The notes below the pieces were generated by a model. The model was not told the DNA's origin. It worked only from the letters and a program-made list of their open reading frames with translations, and searched no databases. A stretch of DNA of 64,000 bases from contig JAAFIF010000007.1 of NCBI GenBank assembly GCA_013298625.1, positions 62,001 to 126,000 on the forward strand. The letters are read 5' to 3'. Positions 17,405 through 24,347 of the stretch are shown piece after piece. This DNA is from Myxococcales bacterium (GTDB lineage Bacteria; Myxococcota_A; Polyangia; Polyangiales; Ga0077539). Each line of letters begins with the position of its first letter. The stretch's first letter is position 1. The position numbers were made by a program, and so were the translations under genes.

Positions 17405-18661
17405 ATGCGCGGAGCCAAGACACGCTCGTGCCTGCTGTTCGCGGTGACCGCGCTGGGCTTCGCGCCGAGCGCGAGCGCGTCGCCGCAGGATCTGTTCGGC
17501 TACGGCGGGCGGGCGTGCGCGATGGCGGGGCTCAGCGGCGCGATCAGCGACGACTACGCGGCGGTGCACGCGAACCCCGCGGGGCTCTCGCGCGCGAGGG
17601 ACGTGGCGTTTTCGCTGGGCTACCAAGGAGCGGGCTTCGACATCACGCGCCGCGTCGCGATGGGCGCGCCCGAGCACCTCGGGCAAGACCTCTCGCGCGG
17701 GACCGTGATCGGGCTCGCGCTGCCGCTGCCGTTCGGCGGAGCGCTGCGCGATCGAATCGTGATCGGGCTGGGCTTTTACACGCCGACCGACGTGGTCGTG
17801 CGCGGCAGGATCTTGCGCCCCGAGACGCCGCAGCTCTTGCTGCTCTCGGACCGAACGCAGACCGTGGGCATTCAAGCGGGCGTCGGGGTGGCGCTCCCGT
17901 GGGGGCTGCGCGTGGGCGGCGGCTTCGTCGCGCTCGCCGCGATCCGCGGCGGGGTTGTGATCGCGCAGGACAGCACGGGGCGTGTCGGGTCGCGCGTGGA
18001 CAACCAGCTGGTGGCTTCGTATGCGCCCATCGTGGGGGTGTCCTTCGAGCACTCGATCGTGCGGTCGAGCGTGGTGTTTCGGGGGACGAGCGTCGGACGC
18101 TTCGGCGTGACGATCGAGGCGCGAGACATCGGGCTGCCGTTGCCCGCGTTCAACATCGCGGGGATCGCGCAGTATGATCCCTGGCAAATCGCAGCCGAAA
18201 CAGGGGTGCAGCTCGAGGGGTGGTCGTTGCTCGCGGGGCTGACGTTCAAGCGATGGAGCGAGTATCCAGGGCCGCTCGAGCGCACGACCGAGCGATCGCC
18301 AGAGCCGCCGAGGCCGGCGATGGCGGACACGTTTGTTCCGCGCGTGGCGTTCGAGAAAGAGTGGGCGCGACGGACTCAGCGATGGGCGCTGCGAGGCGGG
18401 TACTTCTTCGAGGCTTCTCCACTGCCCTCGCGCACCGAGCGGGCCAACTACCTCGACAATGATCGCCACGTGGTGTCGCTGGGCGCGAGCGTGAGCGCGC
18501 GCTGGCGAGGCACGACGGCGAAGTTCGAGCTCTGGTCGCAGCTCCACGTGCTCGCTGCCAGAGATTTCACTGACGGAACGATCGAAGCCGCGGCCTCCCC
18601 CACCATCACCACCGCCGGCGCCATCATCGCTGGCGGCACTCACGTCACGGTGACGTTTTGA
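17405..18661 (+). CDS. FadL/OmpP1-like outer-membrane beta-barrel protein (1)
   Basis: 418 residues. An N-terminal signal peptide (about 1-26, ending S-A-S-A-S) is followed by G-Y-G-G-R-A-C-A-M-A-G-L-S-G-A and the N-P-A-G-L-S motif of the FadL/TodX N-terminal hatch. The remainder alternates polar and hydrophobic residues in beta-strand fashion and ends V-T-V-T-F, a typical terminal aromatic for outer-membrane assembly. FadL proteins carry long-chain fatty acids or other hydrophobic compounds across the outer membrane. The next gene is a diverged paralogue with an overlapping start. Confidence 0.82.
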   Translation: MRGAKTRSCLLFAVTALGFAPSASASPQDLFGYGGRACAMAGLSGAISDDYAAVHANPAGLSRARDVAFSLGYQGAGFDITRRVAMGAPEHLGQDLSRGTVIGLALPLPFGGALRDRIVIGLGFYTPTDVVVRGRILRPETPQLLLLSDRTQTVGIQAGVGVALPWGLRVGGGFVALAAIRGGVVIAQDSTGRVGSRVDNQLVASYAPIVGVSFEHSIVRSSVVFRGTSVGRFGVTIEARDIGLPLPAFNIAGIAQYDPWQIAAETGVQLEGWSLLAGLTFKRWSEYPGPLERTTERSPEPPRPAMADTFVPRVAFEKEWARRTQRWALRGGYFFEASPLPSRTERANYLDNDRHVVSLGASVSARWRGTTAKFELWSQLHVLAARDFTDGTIEAAASPTITTAGAIIAGGTHVTVTF

Positions 18662-20004
18662 TCCGCACGAAGCTCGCGTCGATCTGCGCTGCGACGGCGC
18701 TGCTCGCGTCCGCCACAGCGCTCGCGACTCCTCCTGGCACCTACGGCTTCGGCGCGCGGGCCAGCGCGCTCGCTGGCGCCACGAGCGCAGACGGCGGCGA
18801 CTCGTCGTCGGTCTACTACAACCCCGCGGCGCTCGTTCGCGCGACGGGCGTTCGCGTGGACGTCGGCTACTTCTACGCGCACCACGCGCTCTCGGTGAAC
18901 GGCTACGACAGCGCCGTCGATCCAGCGCACGGCGTGGTGGGCGGCGTGGTCGCGCCGGGGCGGCTGTTCGGCGTTCCGTTTGCGTTCGGGCTCGCGACGC
19001 ACCTGCCCGACGATCGGCTCTCGCGCTCGCGCGCGCTGCCGCAGCTGCAGCCGCGGTGGGAGCTCTTCGACAACCGCGTGCAGCTGCTCTACCTCGCCGC
19101 GGACGTGGCCATCGCGCCGTGGCCCTTTCTGCGGCTCGGCGGCGGGATCTCGTTTATCTCTTCGACCCGCGGGCGGCTGGACATCTACGGCGACATCGCG
19201 TTTCCGCAGGCGAGCGCGTCGCGCCTACGACACGCGGTGGACGCCGACCTGCGCGCGGTCCGCTATGCGCAAGTCGGCATGCAGCTCGACGTCACCGACA
19301 AGCTCACGCTCTCGTTTGTGTACCGCGGAGACTTCAGGCTCGCGCTCGAGTTCGACGCGTCCGTCGTCGGCAACGTCGTCGTCGGCTCGGGGATGAACGC
19401 CGCGCGCATCCCGGGTCGCTACGACCTGGTCTCGCGATCCACCGCGGTATTTCTGCCACAAAACGCGGTGCTTGGCGTGCGCTACCAGCCGCGACCCTCG
19501 GTCATCCTGCTCGCGGACCTGACGTACCAAAACTTCGCGGCGTACACGAACCCCACTGCGCGGCTCGACGTCGGGCTCGACCTCACGCCGCCTCCGGGGT
19601 TGAACATCCCCATCCCCGCGCTTCCGCCAGGACTCAACCCGGTGCCCGCGCGGTTCTTCGATACGGTCTCCGTGCGCCTCGGCGCCGAGTGGAAGCAGAG
19701 CATCCGCGCGCACGAGCTCGCCCTACGCGCGGGCTACCGCTACGAGCCCACGCCGGTGCCCGAGCAGAGCGCGAGCGACACCAACTTTCTCGACAGCGAT
19801 CGGCACGCGGTCACGCTGGGCGCGGGCTTTCGGGTCGGCGGCATCGACGCGATCCGCGGCGGGCTCGTGATCGACGCGTACGGCTCGCTGCAAGGGCTCG
19901 CGCCGCGCGTGTACCGAAAGAGCAACCCCGCGGACACCGTGGGCGACCAGCGCCTCGGCGGATTCGTGATCGACGCGGGAATCACCACGTCGATCGCGTT
20001 TTAG
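18658..20004 (+). CDS. FadL/OmpP1-like outer-membrane beta-barrel protein (2)
   Basis: 448 residues from TTG 18658, overlapping the stop of the first barrel gene (TTGA), so the pair should be co-translated. Signal peptide ~1-22, then G-F-G-A-R-A-S-A-L-A-G-A-T and Y-Y-N-P-A-A-L, the same hatch motif as its neighbour. The barrel ends T-S-I-A-F. A Pro-rich loop (P-P-P-G-L-N-I-P-I-P-A-L-P-P-G) near 310-325 is probably surface exposed. Its TAG stop overlaps the TAA of the convergent gene on the opposite strand (20001-20004). Confidence 0.82.
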   Translation: MIRTKLASICAATALLASATALATPPGTYGFGARASALAGATSADGGDSSSVYYNPAALVRATGVRVDVGYFYAHHALSVNGYDSAVDPAHGVVGGVVAPGRLFGVPFAFGLATHLPDDRLSRSRALPQLQPRWELFDNRVQLLYLAADVAIAPWPFLRLGGGISFISSTRGRLDIYGDIAFPQASASRLRHAVDADLRAVRYAQVGMQLDVTDKLTLSFVYRGDFRLALEFDASVVGNVVVGSGMNAARIPGRYDLVSRSTAVFLPQNAVLGVRYQPRPSVILLADLTYQNFAAYTNPTARLDVGLDLTPPPGLNIPIPALPPGLNPVPARFFDTVSVRLGAEWKQSIRAHELALRAGYRYEPTPVPEQSASDTNFLDSDRHAVTLGAGFRVGGIDAIRGGLVIDAYGSLQGLAPRVYRKSNPADTVGDQRLGGFVIDAGITTSIAF

Positions 20005-20966
20005 CCGCTCGCGATCCGGCACTCGGCGTAGAGCTGAATGCTTCTTCGCGTGAGCTCGATCAGGACGTAGCCGCGCGCGAGCAACATGAACAGCGGCTCG
20101 AACGGGTCCGGCAGCTCGTCCGCCGTCGTGCTGTGCTCGACGAACTCACCAGCGATCCCCCCAGGTCGCGCGATGCGCACCGCCCGCCCCGCGCGCCGCG
20201 CAGCGACCCACTCTTCGTGCGCGTCGAGCAGGTTCGCGATGGGCTTGAGGTCTTCTCGAGGCGCGAGCCGTGTGAACTCTTGCGCTGCTTTGCAGAGCGT
20301 ACCGCTGCGAAGCAAACGGCGACCGTTGCGCGAGAACTGCGCGCTCGGAACGGAGTACCCGATCGTCGCCATGAGCTCTTGCATCACCTGTCCGCCCGGC
20401 ATCGCGAGCTGCGATCGACCGTAGCGCTCCGACGATTCGCCGCTCGAAATCCAATGCAGCGGCTCGTCCACGTGCCACACGACCCGCGGCGCACGCCCGA
20501 CGCCCCAGTCGATCAGCCGCCCGGCGATCTCGCGCGCGAGCCGCTCTGCTTCGAGGACGCCTTCGGGGTCCGAGGCCAACGCGATGGCGCCCGCCAGCGA
20601 CGCCGGAGCCGCCGCGCGCTGCCCTCGCGCGAAGCGACGCGCGTTGCTGCCCACCCAATCATCGGGGATCAACCCGCGGCCCGCGAGCATCTCCCACGCC
20701 TCGAGCGGGTCGCGCAGCCGATCGCTCGGCGCCTTGTCGACGCGCGAGTACCGCGCACCCCTGGCGTCGCGGTCGACCCACTCGAGCTGCGCGTGGTGCT
20801 TGAAGAACAGCAGCTTCCACTCGCTGGCGAGCGCAGCGTCGATGATCGCGCGGTCGATGCCCGTCACCACTTCGATCGCCGCGGCGAGCTGCGGCTGCGG
20901 CGGTCGAAGCGCCGAGCGCGACAACGCCTCCGCGCGCGCGATGGGGGTGATCGTCTCGTCGCTCAC
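20001..20966 (-). CDS. Conserved-looking cytosolic protein of unknown function
   Basis: 321 residues from a GTG at 20966. It has no signal peptide or membrane segments. It is alpha-helix rich with several Trp/Phe (W-K-L-L-F-F-K-H-H, D-D-W-V-G-S-N-A-R-R-F, R-V-V-W-H-V-D-E-P-L-H-W), giving real amino-acid diversity rather than the Arg/Ala pattern of shadow frames. I recognise no domain. It is convergent with the FadL pair and isolated on its strand, so context gives no clue. Confidence 0.7.
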   Translation of the reverse strand: MSDETITPIARAEALSRSALRPPQPQLAAAIEVVTGIDRAIIDAALASEWKLLFFKHHAQLEWVDRDARGARYSRVDKAPSDRLRDPLEAWEMLAGRGLIPDDWVGSNARRFARGQRAAAPASLAGAIALASDPEGVLEAERLAREIAGRLIDWGVGRAPRVVWHVDEPLHWISSGESSERYGRSQLAMPGGQVMQELMATIGYSVPSAQFSRNGRRLLRSGTLCKAAQEFTRLAPREDLKPIANLLDAHEEWVAARRAGRAVRIARPGGIAGEFVEHSTTADELPDPFEPLFMLLARGYVLIELTRRSIQLYAECRIASG

Positions 20967-21052
20967 TCGTGCGCAACACTAGCAGCAACCCCCCCGCGCA
21001 CGCGCAGGCTTTTCACCGGGTGTGCGTCGCCGAGCAGCGCTAGAATTTGCGC

Positions 21053-21796
21053 GTGAACATCAGAGAAAACCTCGTTCGTCTCGCAGCGCTCTCGCTGGCG
21101 GTCGCGCTGCCGTGCGCGGCGCTGGCGCAGCAGTCACCGACGCCCGTCGCGCCGCTGCTCACCGACGCTTCGACGAGCAGCGCCGACGCGAGCGCGAGCG
21201 CCTTCGACGACAGCGGACGGCCGCTGCCGGTCGAGCGGATCGTGCTGCGCACCGGCGCGACGCCGCAGCCGCAGCCGCAGGACGAACTGCACACGCCAGG
21301 CCCTGGGCGCGCCGAGATCCGCCTCGAGTCCGAGGGACACGACGCGCAGTTCACCCTCGATCGCGCCGAGGATGACATTCCGCGCGACCTGCGTCGCGGC
21401 GCGCGGCCAGCGGCGAGAGAGACCGTGTGCCGCGGCGACTGCATGCTGTACTTGCCCACGTCGCGGCCGGTGCGGGTGTCCGCGGTGGTCAACGGCTCCA
21501 ACGTCAGCGCAGACGTGACTCCGCCGCCCGAGGGCGTTCGACTGCGCTTTCAGCAGCCCTCGCGCGGCGCGCTGATCGCTGCGTACGTGCTCTATCCCAC
21601 CGCCGCCGCGCTCGCCGTCTCGGGAACGCTCTCAGCGCTGCTCGTGCAGGACCCCGGCGTACGGTTGGGCTCGGCCGTGGGGCTCTTCTCGGGCGCAGCG
21701 CTCACGCTGGGCATCGGGATCGCGGCCAACGTGGTGGCGTTCGACGGGACCGTACGCAGCGAGCCGATCGCTCGGCCGACAGCGCCGCGGCGTTGA
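21053..21796 (+). CDS. Secreted/membrane protein with two C-terminal transmembrane segments
   Basis: About 247 residues from GTG 21053 (TTG 21047 is an in-frame alternative). Signal peptide about 1-24 ending C-A-A-L-A-Q. The middle holds a short beta-rich region with a C-R-G-D-C pair near 130 and V-R-V-S-A-V-V-N-G-S, recalling the PEGA-type carriers common in myxobacteria. Two hydrophobic segments (Y-V-L-Y-P-T-A-A-A-L-A-V-S-G and the L-G-S-A-V-G-L-F-S-G-A-A-L stretch) close the protein. Function unknown. Confidence 0.68.
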   Translation: MNIRENLVRLAALSLAVALPCAALAQQSPTPVAPLLTDASTSSADASASAFDDSGRPLPVERIVLRTGATPQPQPQDELHTPGPGRAEIRLESEGHDAQFTLDRAEDDIPRDLRRGARPAARETVCRGDCMLYLPTSRPVRVSAVVNGSNVSADVTPPPEGVRLRFQQPSRGALIAAYVLYPTAAALAVSGTLSALLVQDPGVRLGSAVGLFSGAALTLGIGIAANVVAFDGTVRSEPIARPTAPRR

Positions 21797-21824
21797 GCGC
21801 GTTGAGGTATCGTGGGGCGCAGCG

Positions 21825-22841
21825 ATGACCGCGCTCCGCTCGACTGTGCTCGCGATCACCACCGCGTCGCTGCTCTTGAATTGTGGTGCGTTGGGGGCGC
21901 CCGCGCGCGGCGACCGCGACCTGCCCTCGACGGTGCTGGGCGGCTACGCGGCGGTGGCGCTCGAGACGAGCCCGACGGGGTCGGCGCTGCTGCTCACCGC
22001 GGACGACGGCTCGATCGACGAGCCCTCGGTGATCGTGATGCCCGACGGTCGGCGGGCGGTGTACGGCACGCACACGACGAGCGCCGGCGCCGTGCGCATC
22101 GCGCGGGCGATCGAGCGAACCGCGCGGTACCTGCGCTTCGAGCCGTTGCAGACCGTGCTCGAAGCAGCGCAGCCGTGGGAGCAGGGCGCTGTGCGGGCGC
22201 CGTCGATCGTGCGCGACGGCGCGACGCTGTGGCTCTTCTACGAAGCGGGCGGGGCGATCGGCGCCGCGCGATCGAGCGACGGGGTGGCGTTCGAGCGGCA
22301 GACCGAGCCTGTGCTGCGCGGGGACGAGACGCGCGGAGAGTCCGCGACGGTGTCGGCGCCGTGTGTGGTCGCGCACCCGAGCGGCGGGTTCGTGATGGCG
22401 TACGCGAGCGGCGGAGCGCTGTTCTTCGCGCGAGCGCAGCAGCTGCCTGGCCCGTGGACGCGCGTCGGCGCGGGTCCTGTCGCGAGCCCGAGCGCGCTGC
22501 CCGAAGGAGGCCTCGAGTCGCTAGGCGACCCCGCGCTGGTGATCGAGCGGACGGGCGCTGGCCGCACGCTGATCGCGATGGCGGCGAGCGCGCGCGGAGC
22601 GGGGACGGTCACGTCGGTGGTCGGGTTCGCCGCGTACGAGAGCGAGGTTTCGCCGGTATTTTCTCGGGCCGATCGCGCGTTGTACGCCGAGCGCGTGGCG
22701 GGCGTGAGCGCCGGGAGCTTCGACCGGATCGACGCGCGCACGATGCTGTTGTGGGTGGGGCGCACGGACCGCACGCGCTCGGTGGTCGGGGCGTTGATCA
22801 CGCCGGGCGGGCTGCGCGCGGGCAACCCGTTTACGCCGTAG
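21825..22841 (+). CDS. Secreted beta-propeller-like protein (GH43/32-like fold), probable lipoprotein
   Basis: 338 residues. A short signal ends L-L-L-N-C, an imperfect lipobox. The body has repeated blades typical of five-bladed glycosidase-like propellers: D-E-P-S-V-I-V-M-P-D-G-R, A-P-S-I-V-R-D-G-A-T-L-W-L-F-Y-E-A, S-A-P-C-V-V-A-H-P-S-G-G-F-V-M-A-Y. This is the fold of GH32/43/68 enzymes, but I could not identify a convincing catalytic acid set, so binding rather than hydrolysis is possible. It follows the preceding membrane protein by 28 bp and is convergent with the CapA-like gene. Confidence 0.7.
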   Translation: MTALRSTVLAITTASLLLNCGALGAPARGDRDLPSTVLGGYAAVALETSPTGSALLLTADDGSIDEPSVIVMPDGRRAVYGTHTTSAGAVRIARAIERTARYLRFEPLQTVLEAAQPWEQGAVRAPSIVRDGATLWLFYEAGGAIGAARSSDGVAFERQTEPVLRGDETRGESATVSAPCVVAHPSGGFVMAYASGGALFFARAQQLPGPWTRVGAGPVASPSALPEGGLESLGDPALVIERTGAGRTLIAMAASARGAGTVTSVVGFAAYESEVSPVFSRADRALYAERVAGVSAGSFDRIDARTMLLWVGRTDRTRSVVGALITPGGLRAGNPFTP

Positions 22842-22844
22842 CGC

Positions 22845-24269
22845 TCAGCGGCGGGGCGCACGCGCAGTCGATCTGCGCGCGGGGCGACGGACCTCTTCGC
22901 GCGAGGCGAACACCGCGCGATCGCTGCTGGCGTAGGCCTCTTCGCTCGCCGGGAGCTCGCTTCGATCGAGGAGGGTCTCTTCACCCACGCGACGCAAGAG
23001 GCTCGCCCAACGGGCGCGCAAGAGCGGGTCGTCGCCGCCTTGCCACGGCATGAGCGCGGCTTGAATGGTCTGCGCTTCGCCAGCGCGTCGACGGAGCGGC
23101 GCGTTGATGGTCCACGTCGGCAGCCACCCAGCGCGCGCGATCGCGAGCTGTCCAGGGGCGGGACGGGTGAAGCGCAGGACCGCGAGCAGGCCCTCGCGCG
23201 TGCGGGCGTCGAAGTTGACGTTGTGCACGCCGTTGGCGTCGGAGTCGATCCCGGCCTCAGCGGCGGCTCCTTGATTCGACAGGAAGTTTCCCAGCGAATA
23301 GAAGATCGTGACGGTGCGCTGCGAGCCAGGGACGCGGTAGCGCTCGACCGGGTGCGGGGTGTGCGGATGATGTCCGATCACGACGTCGGCGCCCTCGTCG
23401 GCGCAGCGACGAAAGAACGTTCGGTCGCGGGCCTCGGGTCGATCCGTGTACTCGGTTCCCGAGTGCAGCGTGACCATGAGCGAGGCGCATCCCGAGGCTT
23501 TGGCTTGGCGAATCGCCGCGATAAACGCCTCGCGCTCGCGCACGATCGCCTCGCGCGCGACGCCGAGCCGCGGTCGTCCGGGGCCGGGCATCTCCATGTC
23601 GAAGTTGAGCAAGCGCGTCGCAGCGAGGACGCACAGCGTCTCGCCGAGCACGGTGATGCGCGAGGCGACGAGCGGATCTTCGTCGGCGAGCGCGCCGCCC
23701 ACGGGCACGACGTTGGCCGCGCGCAGCGTGCGAACGGTCTCACCGACGCCGTCGACGCCCTGGTCGTAGCCGTGATTGTTGGCGACAGAGACCGCGTCGA
23801 AGCCCGCTTCTGCGACGGCGCGGACGAGGTCATCGTGCGCGTTGAACTGCATCTGCGACGTCGGGATCGGACGCGACGGCGCTGCGGGCGTCTCGAAGTT
23901 GAGCATCGCGACGTCGGCGGCGCGCAGCGCGGCCACCATCGGCGCAAACAGCGACGCCCCGCCCTTGGCCGCGAGCGACCGGTGCACTTCCAAGTGCGGA
24001 ACGAGGTCTCCGCCGAACACGAGCACCGCCTCTCGCGGCGCATTCGTCGCGCGCGCGCCCCCCTCCGTCAGTCCGCCCTCGACGCGAGCCGCGTCCACGC
24101 GAGCCACATCGAGGGTGGCGGCGTCGACGCTGGCGTCGCGAAGCGCGAGCGGAGCCCTAGGTGCGGCCGCGCTCTGCGCCACGACGCTCGACGAAGCCGC
24201 GGCGAAGCCTGCTACGACCAGCACAGAGCTCCAGCCAACAGCGCTCGTTCGGCCTGCCTTCATCGTCAT
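22845..24269 (-). CDS. CapA-like metallophosphoesterase-fold secreted protein
   Basis: 474 residues. Signal/anchor about 1-32 (G-W-S-S-V-L-V-V-A-G-F-A-A-A). The CapA (PGA_cap) domain shows its motifs in order: F-G-G-D-L-V-P-H, M-L-N-F-E-T-P, V-A-N-N-H-G-Y-D-Q-G, L-H-S-G-T-E-Y, V-I-G-H-H-P-H-T-P-H and Y-S-L-G-N-F-L-S-N-Q, giving the metal-binding Asp/His set. CapA-family proteins act in poly-gamma-glutamate capsule export or related envelope phosphoester/polyanion chemistry. It stands alone with no capBC nearby, so the capsule role is not supported by context. Confidence 0.88.
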   Translation of the reverse strand: MTMKAGRTSAVGWSSVLVVAGFAAASSSVVAQSAAAPRAPLALRDASVDAATLDVARVDAARVEGGLTEGGARATNAPREAVLVFGGDLVPHLEVHRSLAAKGGASLFAPMVAALRAADVAMLNFETPAAPSRPIPTSQMQFNAHDDLVRAVAEAGFDAVSVANNHGYDQGVDGVGETVRTLRAANVVPVGGALADEDPLVASRITVLGETLCVLAATRLLNFDMEMPGPGRPRLGVAREAIVREREAFIAAIRQAKASGCASLMVTLHSGTEYTDRPEARDRTFFRRCADEGADVVIGHHPHTPHPVERYRVPGSQRTVTIFYSLGNFLSNQGAAAEAGIDSDANGVHNVNFDARTREGLLAVLRFTRPAPGQLAIARAGWLPTWTINAPLRRRAGEAQTIQAALMPWQGGDDPLLRARWASLLRRVGEETLLDRSELPASEEAYASSDRAVFASREEVRRPARRSTARAPRR

Positions 24270-24347
24270 TGGGGCGGTAGCACACGCTCGGGAGCGCGCT
24301 CCAATTCCCCGCAGTTCGTCCCCCCGGCGCGATGTCGATCGAAGCGC

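Noticed and set aside
22845..24269. Poly-gamma-glutamate capsule operon
   Set aside because: Only the CapA-like gene is present; no capB or capC homologue was seen.
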